Assembly: GCF_014648555.1 (NCBI RefSeq)
Contig: NZ_BMRI01000001.1
Coordinates: 464,851 to 528,850, forward strand
DNA from: Kitasatospora griseola
GTDB lineage: Bacteria; Actinomycetota; Actinomycetes; Streptomycetales; Streptomycetaceae
Length of the DNA stretch: 64,000 bases
Direction of reading: 5' to 3'
Shown here: one piece after another, positions 17,038 to 26,385 of the stretch
How positions within the stretch are numbered: the first letter of the stretch is position 1
Layout of the letters: every line of letters starts with the position of its first letter
Position numbers and translations under genes: made by a program
Notes under the pieces: generated by a model
What the model was told of the DNA's origin: nothing
Seen by the model: only the letters and a program-made list of their open reading frames with translations
Database searches by the model: none

Positions 17038-17270
17038 GCCCCGCCCTGCTTTCCGCGCCTGACCTCGGCCTTGAAGCCCGGCTCCACCGCCTTGTCGAAC
17101 GCACCGTCCTCAGCAAGCCGCACCAACTCCTGCAGCGCGAGCTCCCTGCGGCGCCGCGCCCCTATCTCAGCGAGGGCGGCGTTGACGGTGTCCTTCTTGG
17201 TCTTGGTGCCCAGGACCTCGGCGGCCAGCGCCAGGGCCTCGTCATCGATGTCGATCAACGTCTTGGACAT
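17013..17270 (-). CDS. vapB: VapB-family antitoxin
   Basis: An 85-residue protein that should neutralise the adjacent PIN toxin and repress the operon. The N-terminus MSKTLIDIDDEALALAAEVLGTKTKKDTVNAAL has the ribbon-helix-helix pattern of VapB (the VapB 'TKKDTVNAAL' motif). The C-terminal half is charged and would wrap the toxin. The ATG at 17270 has only AGGAT immediately before it, so initiation may be weak. The upstream DNA is much more AT-rich than its surroundings and holds a small palindrome. Confidence 0.9.
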   Translation of the reverse strand: MSKTLIDIDDEALALAAEVLGTKTKKDTVNAALAEIGARRRRELALQELVRLAEDGAFDKAVEPGFKAEVRRGKQGGAWEAGSSS

Positions 17271-17340
17271 ATCCTATAGCGCTCCAAGTCATATACATTC
17301 CACTGCTATCAGTGTATGTCCAAATCCAATACAAGCACGA
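17271..17340 (-). promoter_or_regulatory. AT-rich vapBC promoter/operator region
   Basis: Unusually AT-rich for this genome. It contains CCACTGCTATCAGTG, in which CACTG and CAGTG form perfect arms around CTAT (about 17302-17315), flanked by ATACA and TGTAT. This looks like the autoregulatory operator of the VapBC complex; the exact -10 and -35 are not certain. Confidence 0.5.
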
Positions 17341-17390
17341 GGCCCCCGCCGCAGCGAGTGCGACGGGGGCCAACTTCCGCTTCGGGGACG

Positions 17391-19325
17391 TCAGTTGTTG
17401 ACGACCGTCAGGGGCAGGAGCTTCTTGCCGGTGGGGCCGACCTGGATGTGGGTGTCCATCTGGGGGCAGACGCCGCAGTCGAAGCACGGGGTCCAGCGGC
17501 AGTCCTCGACCTCGACCTCTTCGAGGGCGTCCTGCCAGTCCTCCCAGAGCCAGTCCTTGTCGAGGCCGCTGTCGAGGTGGTCCCAGGGGAGGACCTCCTC
17601 GTAGGTGCGCTCGCGGGTGGTGTACCAGCCGACGTCGACGCCGGTGCCGGCGAGGCCCTTCTCGGCGGAGGCCATCCAGCGGTCGTAGGAGAAGTGCTCG
17701 CGCCAGCCGTCGAAGCGGCCGCCGTCCTCGTAGACGGCGCGGATGACGGCGCCGATGCGGCGGTCGCCGCGGGAGAGCAGGCCTTCGACGATGCCGGGCT
17801 TGCCGTCGTGGTAGCGGAAGCCGATGTTCTTGCCGAACTTGCGGTCGCCGCGGATGGAGTCGCGGAGCTTGGTGAGCCGCTCGTCGGTGGCCTCGGCGGA
17901 CAGCTGCGGGGCCCACTGGAAGGGCGTGTGCGGCTTGGGGACGAAGCCGCCGATGGAGACGGTGCAGCGGATGTCGTTGGTGCCGGTGACCTCGCGGCCC
18001 TTGGCGATGACGTTCTTCGCCATCGCGCCGATCTGGAGGACGTCCTCGTCGGTCTCGGTGGGCAGGCCGCACATGAAGTACAGCTTCACCTGGCGCCAGC
18101 CGTTGCCGTACGCGGTGGCCACCGTGTTGATGAGGTCCTCCTCGGACACCATCTTGTTGATGACCTTGCGGATCCGCTCGGAGCCGCCTTCGGGGGCGAA
18201 GGTGAGGCCGGAGCGGCGGCCGTTGCGGGAGAGCTCGTTGGCGAGGTCGATGTTGAAGGCGTCGACCCGGGTGGAGGGCAGCGAGAGGCCGATCTTGTCC
18301 TCGGCGTAGCGGTCGGCGAGGCCCTTGGTGACGTCGGCGATCTCGGAGTGGTCGGCGGAGGACAGCGAGAGCAGGCCGACCTCCTCGAAGCCGGTGGCCT
18401 TCAGGCCGCGCTCGACCATTTCGCCGATGCCGGTGATGCTTCGCTCCCGCACGGGGCGCGTGATCATGCCGGCCTGGCAGAAACGGCAGCCGCGGGTGCA
18501 GCCGCGGAAGATCTCCACGGACATCCGCTCGTGCACGGTCTCGGCGAGCGGGACGAGCGGCTGCTTGGGGTAGGGCCACTCGTCGAGGTCCATGACGGTG
18601 TGCTTGGACACCCGCCACGGCACGCCGGGGCGGTTGGGGACGACCCGGCCGATCCGGCCGTCCGGCAGGTACTCGACGTCGTAGAACCGCGGGATGTACA
18701 CGCCGCCGGTCTTGGCGAGGCGCAGCAGCAGTTCGTCGCGGCCGCCGGGGCGGCCCTCGGCCTTCCAGGCGCGGACGATGTCGGTGATGTCGAGGACGGC
18801 CTGCTCGCCGTCGCCGATGACGGCGGCGTCGATGAAGTCGGCGATCGGCTCGGGGTTGAACGCGGCGTGGCCGCCGGCCAGCACGACCGGGTCGTCCATG
18901 GTGCGGTCCGCGGCGTTCAGCGGGATGCCGGCCAGGTCGAGCGCGGTCAGCATGTTGGTGTAGCCGAGCTCGGTGGAGAACGACAGGCCGAACACGTCGA
19001 AGGCCTTGATCGGGCGGTGCGCGTCGACCGTGAACTGCGGGACGCCGTGCTCGCGCATCAGGGCTTCGAGGTCGGGCCAGACGCTGTAGCTGCGCTCGGC
19101 GAGGACGCCCTCGCGCTCGTTCAGCACCTCGTAGAGGATCATGGTGCCCTGGTTGGGGAGCCCGACCTCGTAGGCGTCGGGGTACATCAGCGCCCAGCGG
19201 ACGTCGCAGGCGTCCCAGTCCTTGACGGTCGAGTTGAGCTCGCCACCGACGTACTGGATCGGCTTCTGGACGTGCGGGAGGAGGGCCTCCAGGCGTGGGA
19301 AGACCGATTCGACAGTCATGCGCAA
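17391..19325 (-). CDS. TIGR03960 family B12-binding radical SAM protein
   Basis: A 644-residue radical SAM enzyme. The N-terminal ~200 residues resemble a B12-binding-like domain (ALMYPDAYEVGLPNQG, FGLSFSTELGYTNML, GDGEQAVLD). The 4Fe-4S site is CTRGCRFC, with C276, C280 and C283. A second cysteine group near the C-terminus (CRWTPCFDCGVC) may bind another cluster. The reaction is unknown. It is functionally linked to the DUF2344 gene, now 0.9 kb away behind the vapBC module. A terminator-bearing gap of 77 bases separates it from rodA upstream. Confidence 0.9.
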   Translation of the reverse strand: MRMTVESVFPRLEALLPHVQKPIQYVGGELNSTVKDWDACDVRWALMYPDAYEVGLPNQGTMILYEVLNEREGVLAERSYSVWPDLEALMREHGVPQFTVDAHRPIKAFDVFGLSFSTELGYTNMLTALDLAGIPLNAADRTMDDPVVLAGGHAAFNPEPIADFIDAAVIGDGEQAVLDITDIVRAWKAEGRPGGRDELLLRLAKTGGVYIPRFYDVEYLPDGRIGRVVPNRPGVPWRVSKHTVMDLDEWPYPKQPLVPLAETVHERMSVEIFRGCTRGCRFCQAGMITRPVRERSITGIGEMVERGLKATGFEEVGLLSLSSADHSEIADVTKGLADRYAEDKIGLSLPSTRVDAFNIDLANELSRNGRRSGLTFAPEGGSERIRKVINKMVSEEDLINTVATAYGNGWRQVKLYFMCGLPTETDEDVLQIGAMAKNVIAKGREVTGTNDIRCTVSIGGFVPKPHTPFQWAPQLSAEATDERLTKLRDSIRGDRKFGKNIGFRYHDGKPGIVEGLLSRGDRRIGAVIRAVYEDGGRFDGWREHFSYDRWMASAEKGLAGTGVDVGWYTTRERTYEEVLPWDHLDSGLDKDWLWEDWQDALEEVEVEDCRWTPCFDCGVCPQMDTHIQVGPTGKKLLPLTVVNN

Positions 19326-19346
19326 GGACCTTTACGGCAGAAAAAG

Positions 19347-19385
19347 CAGTGACCCTTCAGGGTAGCCGAGCCCTGAGGGTCACTG
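19347..19385 (-). terminator. Rho-independent terminator after rodA
   Basis: CAGTGACCCTTCAGGG (19347-19362) pairs with CCCTGAGGGTCACTG (19371-19385) with one bulged base. On the minus strand the hairpin is followed by CTTTTTCTG, a real T-run that is rare in this GC-rich DNA. It lies 17 bases after the rodA stop. Confidence 0.88.
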
Positions 19386-19402
19386 TTTCGCCGCGTGGAG
19401 GG

Positions 19403-20602
19403 TCAGATCGCTATCGGCCGCTGCGAGCGGACGGACTGCAGCAGTCCGATCGCGATCCACACCGCGAACATCGACGAGCCGCCGTAGGAGACGAACGGCA
19501 GCGGGATGCCCGCGACCGGCATGATGCCGAGGTTCATGCCGATGTTCTCGAAGGCCTGGAAGGCGAACCAGGTGACCGCGCCGGCCGCCAGGATCGTGCC
19601 GAACAGGTCGGTGGCCTGACGCGCTATCCGGCAGGCCCGCCACAGGATGACGCCGAGCAGGCCGATCATCACCAGGGCGCCGATGAAGCCGAGCTCCTCG
19701 CCGGCCACACTGAACACGAAGTCGGTCTGCTGCTCGGGCACGAACTGGCCGGTGGTCTGGGTGCCGTGGAACAGGCCCATGCCGGTCAGGCCGCCGGAGC
19801 CGATGGCGATCCGGGCCTGGGCGGTGTTGTAGCCGACGCCGGACGGGTCGAGCGCCGGGTTGGCGAACGCCGCGAAGCGGTCGATCTGGTACTGGTCGAG
19901 GACGCCGAGCTTCCACACCGCGAGGGCGCCGGCCACGCCTCCCGCCAGCAGGCCGAACGTCCAGCGGTTGGCGGCGCCGGAGGCCGTCAGCACGCCGAGC
20001 GTGGTGACGGCCATCACCATCACCGAGCCGAGGTCGGGCATCAGCATGACCACGCCCATCGGGAACGCCGCCACGGCCAGCGCCTGCAGCACGCTGCGGG
20101 TGGGCGGGTACTCCCGCTCGCCGGCGTCCACCCGCGCGGACAGCAGCACGGCCATCCCCAGCACGATCGCCAGCTTGGCGAACTCGGCGGGCTGGATGGA
20201 GAATCCGCCGCCGAACTGGATCCAGGAGTGCGCGCCGTTGATGGTCGAGCCGAGCGGGCTGAGCACCGCGAACAGCATCAGGACCACGGCCAGGTAGACG
20301 AACGGCACCGCGGTGCGCAGCCGCCGGGTGCCCAGCGCGATCACCGCGACGCACAGGCCGACGCCGATCACCAGGTTGGTCAGGTGCCGGTACAGGAAGT
20401 ACTGCGGGTCCCCGTGGGTCAGCGAGTCGCGGCCGCGGGTGGCGGACCAGACCAGCAGCGAGCCCATCAGGGAGAGCGCCAGCGCCGCCAGGATCATGAT
20501 CCAGTCGAGCCGGCGCAGCGGGGAGTCCTTGGCCAGCGCCCGGGACAGCGAGGAGCGCCGCGGCGAGAGCCGGACGGTCCGGTACGAGCCGTAGGAGGTC
20601 AT
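19403..20602 (-). CDS. rodA: RodA/FtsW-family peptidoglycan glycosyltransferase (SEDS)
   Basis: A 399-residue multi-pass membrane enzyme that polymerises lipid II with a class B PBP. About ten hydrophobic segments follow a basic cytoplasmic N-terminus. The SEDS signatures are clear: NGAHSWIQFGGGFSIQPAEFAKLAIVLGMA and, near the C-terminus, NIGMNLGIMPVAGIPLPFVSYGGSSM. It is the S. coelicolor sfr-type gene of the mre cluster. It overlaps the stop of the PBP2 gene by four bases, so translation is probably coupled. The operon order mreB-mreC-mreD-mrdA-rodA is standard and ends here at a terminator. Confidence 0.95.
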   Translation of the reverse strand: MTSYGSYRTVRLSPRRSSLSRALAKDSPLRRLDWIMILAALALSLMGSLLVWSATRGRDSLTHGDPQYFLYRHLTNLVIGVGLCVAVIALGTRRLRTAVPFVYLAVVLMLFAVLSPLGSTINGAHSWIQFGGGFSIQPAEFAKLAIVLGMAVLLSARVDAGEREYPPTRSVLQALAVAAFPMGVVMLMPDLGSVMVMAVTTLGVLTASGAANRWTFGLLAGGVAGALAVWKLGVLDQYQIDRFAAFANPALDPSGVGYNTAQARIAIGSGGLTGMGLFHGTQTTGQFVPEQQTDFVFSVAGEELGFIGALVMIGLLGVILWRACRIARQATDLFGTILAAGAVTWFAFQAFENIGMNLGIMPVAGIPLPFVSYGGSSMFAVWIAIGLLQSVRSQRPIAI

Positions 20603-22833
20603 GACCGGCCCCTTCCGTTGCTTCCGGCCCGGGTGGGTTCGAGCGCGGCCAGCGCCACCGCGGTGGCCGGGTCGGCCTGGGCCGGGCGGGCCGGGTCCAG
20701 GAAGGTCCGGTCGCCCTCGTAGGTGTACGCGGTCGGGACGATCGCGGTGCCGTCCGGGTTGAACTTGGGCAGTTCGGCCTGCGGCCGGGGCAGCAGCGCC
20801 TTGGCGTTGTCGATGTTGCCCTTGTCGTCGACGCCGTACAGCGCCTGGTAGATCCGGCGCACCGAGTCGCCGGAGCCGCCGGAGCCGGTGCCGCCTTGAC
20901 TTATCGTCATGACCACCGCGTAGTCCTTGCTGTAGGTGGTCAGCCAGGAGGTGGTCTGCTTGCCGACGACCTCGGCGGTGCCGGTCTTGGCGTGCAGTTC
21001 GATCTTGCCCTGCGGCCAGCCGGCGCCGGTGAACTTCCAGGCGGCGGTACCGGCGGTGACGACGCCGGCGGTGGCCTGGTCGATGTACTCGAGCAGCTGC
21101 CCCTGGGCGGGGATCTTGCCGTCCTCGTGCGGGGCGATGTCGCGCACCAGGGTGCCGTCGGGGCTGACGATCGCCTTGCCCACGGTGGGCCGGTACAGGG
21201 TGCCGCCGTTGGCGAGCGCCGAGTAGATCCGGGCCATCTGCAGCGGGGTGACCAGGGTGTCGCCCTGGCCGATGGCGAAGTTGACCATGTCACCGGCGCG
21301 CATCTGGTTTCCGTCCGCGCAGTTCTCGCGGGCGATCTCGTCGGTGTACTCGTGGCCGCCCTTGGCCGCCTGGTCGCACCAGGACTGCTTCATGGCGTCG
21401 TAGTAGGACTGCTTCCACTGCCGGTCGGGGACCCGGCCGGCCACCTCGCCCGGCAGGTCGACGCCGGTCTTGGCGCCGAGGCCGAACTCGTGGGCGGTCT
21501 TGAAGAACCAGTCCGGGGCGTCCTTCTTGGGCTTGAGGCCGCCGTCCTTCATCCACTGGTCGTAGGCCAGGCCGTAGAAGACGGTGTCGCAGGAGACTTC
21601 GAGTGCCTTCTCCAGGGAGATGTCGCCGAACTGCTCGGACTCGAAGTTCTTGAACTCGCGGCCGCCGATGGTCAGCGACTTCGGGCACGGGTAGTGCCCG
21701 TTGAGGTCGTAGCCGGCCTGCACGGCGGCGGTGGTGGAGATCACCTTGAAGGTCGAGCCGGGGGCGGACTGACCCTGTATGGCCCGGTTGATCAGCGGGT
21801 AGTTGGAGTCCTTGCTGTTCAGCGCCTCGTAGTCCTTGGCGGTGATGCCGCCGACCCACAGGTTGGGGTCGTAGGTGGGGGCGCTGGCCATCGCGACGAT
21901 CCGGCCGGTGTGCACGTCCATCACCACGGCGGCGCCGGAGTCGGCGACGTAGTTCTTGCTGGTCTCCTTGTCGTAGACCTTGCGGGCCTCGACCATGGCC
22001 TGGTTGAGCTGGTCCTCGACCACCTTCTGCACCCGGGCGTCGATCGAGGTGACCAGGTTGTTGCCGGACTGCGCGGGCGTGGTGCCGGCGCTGCCGATCA
22101 CCCGGCCGAGGTTGTCGACCTCCAGCCGGTCGACGCCGGTGGTGCCGCGCAGGTCGTCGTCGTAGACGGACTCCAGGCCGGCCCGGCCGATCTGGTCGGA
22201 CGGCAGGCGGCGTTCGCGGCCGGACTTGTCGGCGGTCTTGGTGACCTCCTCGTCGGTGACCGGCGACAGGTAGCCGAGGATCTGGGCGGCGCTGGCGCCC
22301 TCCGCGCCGGTGTAGCGGCGCAGCGCGGTCGGCTGGGCGGTGACGCCGGGGAAGTCCTCGCGGCGCTCCATTATCTGCATCGCCTGCTGGGTGGTGGCCT
22401 GCTGGGTGACCGGGATCGGCTGGTACGGGGAGCCGTTCCAGCACGGCTGCGGGGTCTTCGCGTCGCACAGCCGGACCTTGTTCTTCACCTCGTCGGCGGG
22501 CACGCCGAGGACGTCGGCGAGCCGGGTCAGCACCGCCTTGCCGTGGTCCTTCTGCTGCATCAGCGCGGTGCGGGACACCGACACCACCAGCTTGGTCTCG
22601 TTGCCGGCCAGGATCCGTCCGGAGGCGTCCAGGATCTCGCCGCGGACGGCGGGCTCCACCACCTCGCGGATGTGGTTGCCCTGGGCCTTGGCGGTGAACT
22701 CCTTGCCGTTGCGGATCTGCAGGTACCACAGCCGGCCGCCGAGGGTCGCCAGCAGCGACAGCACCAGGATCTGCAGCACCACCAGCCGGATCGTCACCCG
22801 TCGGGTGCGGCCGGTCTCGGGAATGTTCGTCAC
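20599..22833 (-). CDS. mrdA: Penicillin-binding protein 2 (class B transpeptidase)
   Basis: A 744-residue peptidoglycan transpeptidase working with RodA in wall growth. It has a short cytoplasmic start, one membrane helix (LVVLQILVLSLLATLGGRLWYL) and a dimerisation domain with RGEILDASGRILA. The transpeptidase domain has SAPGSTFK (active-site Ser), SCDTVF and AKTGTAEV (KTG). The Pro/Ala-rich tail is typical for actinobacteria. It is preceded by mreD after 22 bases and overlaps rodA by four. Confidence 0.95.
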   Translation of the reverse strand: MTNIPETGRTRRVTIRLVVLQILVLSLLATLGGRLWYLQIRNGKEFTAKAQGNHIREVVEPAVRGEILDASGRILAGNETKLVVSVSRTALMQQKDHGKAVLTRLADVLGVPADEVKNKVRLCDAKTPQPCWNGSPYQPIPVTQQATTQQAMQIMERREDFPGVTAQPTALRRYTGAEGASAAQILGYLSPVTDEEVTKTADKSGRERRLPSDQIGRAGLESVYDDDLRGTTGVDRLEVDNLGRVIGSAGTTPAQSGNNLVTSIDARVQKVVEDQLNQAMVEARKVYDKETSKNYVADSGAAVVMDVHTGRIVAMASAPTYDPNLWVGGITAKDYEALNSKDSNYPLINRAIQGQSAPGSTFKVISTTAAVQAGYDLNGHYPCPKSLTIGGREFKNFESEQFGDISLEKALEVSCDTVFYGLAYDQWMKDGGLKPKKDAPDWFFKTAHEFGLGAKTGVDLPGEVAGRVPDRQWKQSYYDAMKQSWCDQAAKGGHEYTDEIARENCADGNQMRAGDMVNFAIGQGDTLVTPLQMARIYSALANGGTLYRPTVGKAIVSPDGTLVRDIAPHEDGKIPAQGQLLEYIDQATAGVVTAGTAAWKFTGAGWPQGKIELHAKTGTAEVVGKQTTSWLTTYSKDYAVVMTISQGGTGSGGSGDSVRRIYQALYGVDDKGNIDNAKALLPRPQAELPKFNPDGTAIVPTAYTYEGDRTFLDPARPAQADPATAVALAALEPTRAGSNGRGRS

Positions 22834-22855
22834 GTGTGCGGACTCCGTCCCGGAC

Positions 22856-23503
22856 TCAGGGGCGCTTGGCGAGGCCGAGCGCGCGCCTCTTCTTGTAGGA
22901 CGCGGTGGACGACGGATCGCGGGTCGTCTTGTAGCGGGCCAGCGCGCCGAGGCCGGAGCCGCCGTCCGCGCCGCGCACCGTCTCGTTGACCACCCGGTCG
23001 CCGTCGAAGCGGCGGGCCATCAGCATCACCAGCGGCACCGTGAACGGGGCCAGCAGCACGTCGTACAGCAGGGCGCTGATCACCAGGCCGGTCAGGCCGA
23101 CGTGCCGGGCCGCGGTGTCGCCGACCAGGGCGCCGACGGTGGCGTACAGCAGGGTGGAGACCACCGCGGCGACCGCGACCACGCCGATCGCGCTGAGCGC
23201 AGAGCGCTGCCGGCCGCCCTCCGGGCGGAGCAGTCCGGCGCCGTAGCCGACCAGGCAGAGCACCAGCGCGTACCGGCCGACCGCGTGGTCGGACGGCGGG
23301 GCGAGGTCGGCCAGCAGGCCGGCGGAGAAGCCCGCCAGGCAGCCGCCGGTCGAGCCGTACACCAGGCCCAGGCCGACCACCACCAGCATCAGCAGGTCCG
23401 GGGTGGCGCCGGGCAGTTGGAGCCGGCCGAGGACGCTGACCTGGATCACCAGGGCGAGCACCAGCAGGACGGCGGACAGCAGGATCCGAGACGGACGAAA
23501 CAT
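22856..23503 (-). CDS. mreD: Rod shape-determining protein MreD
   Basis: A 215-residue membrane protein with about five hydrophobic helices, starting MFRPSRILLSAVLLVLALVIQVSVLGRLQLPGATPDLLMLVVVGLGLVYG, typical of MreD. The C-terminal ~45 residues are basic and cytoplasmic. MreD scaffolds the elongation or, in Streptomyces, the spore-wall machinery with MreB and MreC. Its first base overlaps the mreC stop codon, indicating coupled translation. Confidence 0.93.
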   Translation of the reverse strand: MFRPSRILLSAVLLVLALVIQVSVLGRLQLPGATPDLLMLVVVGLGLVYGSTGGCLAGFSAGLLADLAPPSDHAVGRYALVLCLVGYGAGLLRPEGGRQRSALSAIGVVAVAAVVSTLLYATVGALVGDTAARHVGLTGLVISALLYDVLLAPFTVPLVMLMARRFDGDRVVNETVRGADGGSGLGALARYKTTRDPSSTASYKKRRALGLAKRP

Positions 23504-24438
23504 CAGTTCCCCCCGGTGGTGGGCGGTACGACGGCGATCGGCGCCTGCGGGTTGCCCGCGGCGCCGGCGGAGGGGGCGGGGACCGGCGGCAGCACGGCGT
23601 CCCGCGGGTCGGTGCGCGGTGGGACGACCACCACGCCGATCAGGTCGAGGCGGGTGAACTGCACGTACGGCTCGACCAGGACGGTCTTGGTGAGCTGGCC
23701 CGGGGTGGCCTGCACCTCCTTGACGGTGCCGACCGGCACGCCGGGGACGAACGGGCGTCCGCTCTGCGAGCCGAAGGTGACCAGCCGGTCGCCGGCCTTC
23801 ACCTGGGCGCGGCCGTTGAGCAGCTCGATCTTCATCGGCGAGGCGCCCTGGCCGGCCGCGAAGCCGATCTCGTTGTTGCCCTCCAGCCGGACGCCGGCGG
23901 TGAAGCCGGGGTCGGAGGCCAGCAGCACGGTGGCGGTGGTCGGGGCGACGGTGGTGATCCGGCCGACCAGGCCCTGGCCGTCGATGACGGTCATGTCGCG
24001 GGTCAGGCCGTCGTCGCTGCCGGCGTCGATGGTGATGGTCCAGGAGAAGCCTTGGGCGGCGCCGACCGCGATCACCTGCGCGGCCTTGATGGTGTAGCCG
24101 CCGGTGCCGGCGGTGCGCAGCATGTCGTCCAGCTGCTTGGTGCGGCCGGCCGCGGCGTCCGAGGAGGCCAGCTTCTGGCGCAGCTCGGTGTTCTCCCGGG
24201 TGATCTGGTCCAGGCGCTGCTGGTGGGTGCTGGCGTCGCGGATCGCCCGGATGTATCCGGCGACCGGGTCGACGGCGCCCGCCGCCGCGTTCTCCACCGG
24301 GCCGAGCACGGAAGCCGCCGCCCGGCGCGGGGCGCCGAGCGGCGAGTCCTGGCCGCCCTTGATGTCGACGGTGATCAGGGCGAATGCGAGCGCGACCAGG
24401 AGGACCAGCAGTAGTCGACTCTGTCGGGTGTCCCTCAC
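23503..24438 (-). CDS. mreC: Rod shape-determining protein MreC
   Basis: A 311-residue protein with an N-terminal membrane helix (RLLLVLLVALAFALITVDI) and a coiled coil at about 70-110 (HQQRLDQITRENTELRQKL). The outside beta domain contains QGLVGRITTVAPTTATVLL. The Pro-rich C-terminus is normal in actinobacteria. MreC organises PBPs outside the membrane. It starts at a GTG about 90 bases after mreB and overlaps mreD by one base. Confidence 0.95.
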   Translation of the reverse strand: MRDTRQSRLLLVLLVALAFALITVDIKGGQDSPLGAPRRAAASVLGPVENAAAGAVDPVAGYIRAIRDASTHQQRLDQITRENTELRQKLASSDAAAGRTKQLDDMLRTAGTGGYTIKAAQVIAVGAAQGFSWTITIDAGSDDGLTRDMTVIDGQGLVGRITTVAPTTATVLLASDPGFTAGVRLEGNNEIGFAAGQGASPMKIELLNGRAQVKAGDRLVTFGSQSGRPFVPGVPVGTVKEVQATPGQLTKTVLVEPYVQFTRLDLIGVVVVPPRTDPRDAVLPPVPAPSAGAAGNPQAPIAVVPPTTGGN

Positions 24439-24526
24439 GGTGCTGGTGCCGCCCCTTCGTGCCGATTGTCCATCTGCTGGTCCATCAGCTCTGTCAACTC
24501 TGTCTGTTCTTCAGTTGGAAAGTTGT

Positions 24527-25564
24527 CTAGCGACGCGGCTGGGCGTCGAGTACCTGCTGCAGTGCCTCGAACTCCTCGACGCACTTGCCCGCCCCCAGGG
24601 CGACCGAGTCGAGCGGGTTCTCGGCGATGTGCACCGGCATGCCGGTCTCCCGGCGCAGCCGCTCGTCCAGGCCGCGCAGCAGGGCGCCGCCGCCGGTGAG
24701 CACGATGCCGCGGTCCATCACGTCACCGGCCAGCTCCGGCGGGCACTGGTCGAGGGTGGTCTTCACCGCGTCGATGATCGAGTTCACCGGCTCGTCGATG
24801 GCCGCGCGGACCTCGGCGGCGGAGATCACCACGGTCTTCGGCAGGCCGGAGACCAGGTCGCGGCCGCGGATCTCGGCGTGCTCGTCCTTCTCGCCCTCCA
24901 GGCCGAACGCGGAGCCGATCGACATCTTGATCTGCTCGGCGCTGCGCTCGCCCAGCAGCAGGCTGTACTCCTTCTTGATGTGCTGGACGATCGCGTTGTC
25001 CAGCTCGTCGCCGGCCACCCGCAGCGACTGGGCGGTGACGATGCCGCCGAGCGAGATCACCGCGACCTCGGTGGTGCCGCCGCCGATGTCGACGACCATG
25101 TTGCCGGTCGGCTCGTGCACCGGCAGGCCGGCGCCGATCGCGGCGGCCATCGGCTCCTCGATGATGTGCACCTGGCGGGCGCCGGCCAGCATGCTGGCCT
25201 CCACCACGGCGCGGCGCTCGACGCCGGTGATGCCGGACGGCACGCAGACCACGACCCGCGGGCGGGCCAGGTAGCGGCGACGGTGGATCTTCAGGATGAA
25301 GTACCGCAGCATCCGCTCGGTGATCTCGAAGTCGGCGATCACGCCGTCCTTCAGCGGGCGGATCGCCACGATGTTGCCGGGGGTGCGACCGATCATCTGC
25401 TTGGCCTCGGCGCCCACCGCGAGGATGCCGCCGGTGTTGGTGTTCACCGCGACCACCGACGGCTCGTTCAGCACGATGCCCTTGCCCCGGACGTACACCA
25501 GTGTGTTCGCGGTGCCGAGGTCGATCGCCAGGTCCCGGCCGAGGAACGACAGGTTGTTCGCCAT
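24527..25564 (-). CDS. mreB: Rod shape-determining protein MreB (bacterial actin)
   Basis: A 345-residue actin-like ATPase that forms membrane-bound filaments; in Streptomyces it is needed for proper spore walls. Motifs are [21 protein letters not shown] (phosphate 1), [18 protein letters not shown] (phosphate 2) and [18 protein letters not shown] (adenosine). The start at [11 protein letters not shown] (25564) matches the family; upstream codons are out of character. It is the first gene of the mre operon and should have its own promoter in the 323-base gap to ndk. Confidence 0.97.
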   Translation of the reverse strand: MANNLSFLGRDLAIDLGTANTLVYVRGKGIVLNEPSVVAVNTNTGGILAVGAEAKQMIGRTPGNIVAIRPLKDGVIADFEITERMLRYFILKIHRRRYLARPRVVVCVPSGITGVERRAVVEASMLAGARQVHIIEEPMAAAIGAGLPVHEPTGNMVVDIGGGTTEVAVISLGGIVTAQSLRVAGDELDNAIVQHIKKEYSLLLGERSAEQIKMSIGSAFGLEGEKDEHAEIRGRDLVSGLPKTVVISAAEVRAAIDEPVNSIIDAVKTTLDQCPPELAGDVMDRGIVLTGGGALLRGLDERLRRETGMPVHIAENPLDSVALGAGKCVEEFEALQQVLDAQPRR

Positions 25565-25763
25565 GGGATGTCGAATGCCTTCCCGAATGTGGATCAAGGG
25601 CGGGGGGAGAGCGCCGCCGCGCGGGCCCGACGGGCTGACGGCGGCTGAGCAGCCGCTCCGCGCCCGTGAGTTGGGGTCCATCGTAATCACGCCGAACAGT
25701 GCGAGCGGCGGGTACGGCGTGCCGCCCATTCTCCGGGGCCGGATCGGCTTCTCCTGGCATTGG

Positions 25764-25789
25764 GACGCCGTGTCGGAGAGTAGGGTTCC
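25764..25789 (-). promoter_or_regulatory. Possible ECF sigma promoter upstream of mreB
   Basis: On the minus strand GGAAC (complement of 25785-25789) is followed after 17 bases by CGTC (complement of 25764-25767). This resembles envelope-stress sigmaE-type promoters of Streptomyces. It lies about 200 bases upstream of mreB. The spacing is one base longer than I would expect, so this is tentative. Confidence 0.3.
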
Positions 25790-25821
25790 GTGATTTGAGG
25801 ATTAACGCCCAGTTGGGCGAA

Positions 25822-25845
25822 GTGCCCCTGCCGAGGCAGGGGCAC
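25822..25845 (-). terminator. Terminator after ndk
   Basis: GTGCCCCTGCC (25822-25832) and GGCAGGGGCAC (25835-25845) are perfect complementary arms around GA. The hairpin lies about 43 bases after the ndk stop. Confidence 0.75.
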
Positions 25846-25887
25846 CGGGGTCGTGCAGGACTCCTACCGGGTCCTCGCCCTGCGTCC

Positions 25888-26301
25888 TCAGACGTGGGCC
25901 GGGAAGAAGATCTTGATCTCGCGCTCGGCCGACTCCGGGGAGTCCGAGGCGTGGATCAGGTTCTCGCGGGTGATCGTCGCATAGTCGCCGCGGATGGTGC
26001 CCGCGCCCGCCTGCAGCGGGTCGGTGGCGCCGGCCAGCGCACGGATGCCCGGGATCACGTTCTCGCCCTCGACGATCAGCGCGATCGACGGGCCGGAAGT
26101 CATGAACTCCAGCAGCGGCTCGTAGAACGGGCGGCCGACGTGCTCGGCGTAGTGCTGCTCCAGGGTGCCGCGGTCGAAGGTGCGGAGCTCCATCGCAGCG
26201 AAGCGCCAGCCGGCCTTGCGCTCGATCCGGCTGATGATCTCGCCGGCCAGGCCGCGCTTGACGGCGTCGGGCTTGAGCAGGACGAGAGTGCGCTGGGACA
26301 C
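25888..26301 (-). CDS. ndk: Nucleoside-diphosphate kinase
   Basis: It balances nucleoside triphosphate pools by phosphate transfer through a phospho-histidine. The 137-residue protein starts MSQRTLVLLKPDAVKRGLAGEII and has the active site NLIHASDS with H117. Length is normal. It lies between the DUF4233 gene (84-base gap) and its own terminator. Confidence 0.97.
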   Translation of the reverse strand: MSQRTLVLLKPDAVKRGLAGEIISRIERKAGWRFAAMELRTFDRGTLEQHYAEHVGRPFYEPLLEFMTSGPSIALIVEGENVIPGIRALAGATDPLQAGAGTIRGDYATITRENLIHASDSPESAEREIKIFFPAHV

Positions 26302-26385
26302 GGGGCGGCTCCTGAGGAGGTCGGCGGTGCGGTGTGTGCACCTGACACTACCCCGGGCGGGAGGCCGCCCCCGCGCCCAGCCCGG

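Larger units (their letters stand above)
25565..25887. other. Gene-free stretch between ndk and mreB
   Basis: 323 bases with no convincing gene. It holds the ndk terminator hairpin at its right end and the mreB control region. A possible ECF-type promoter and a small hairpin (CGCCCA/TGGGCG, about 25806-25819) are visible. Confidence 0.5.

Noticed and set aside
17316-19352. Long plus-strand open frame opposite the radical SAM gene
   Set aside because: Antisense shadow of a gene with clear CxxxCxxC and B12-type motifs.
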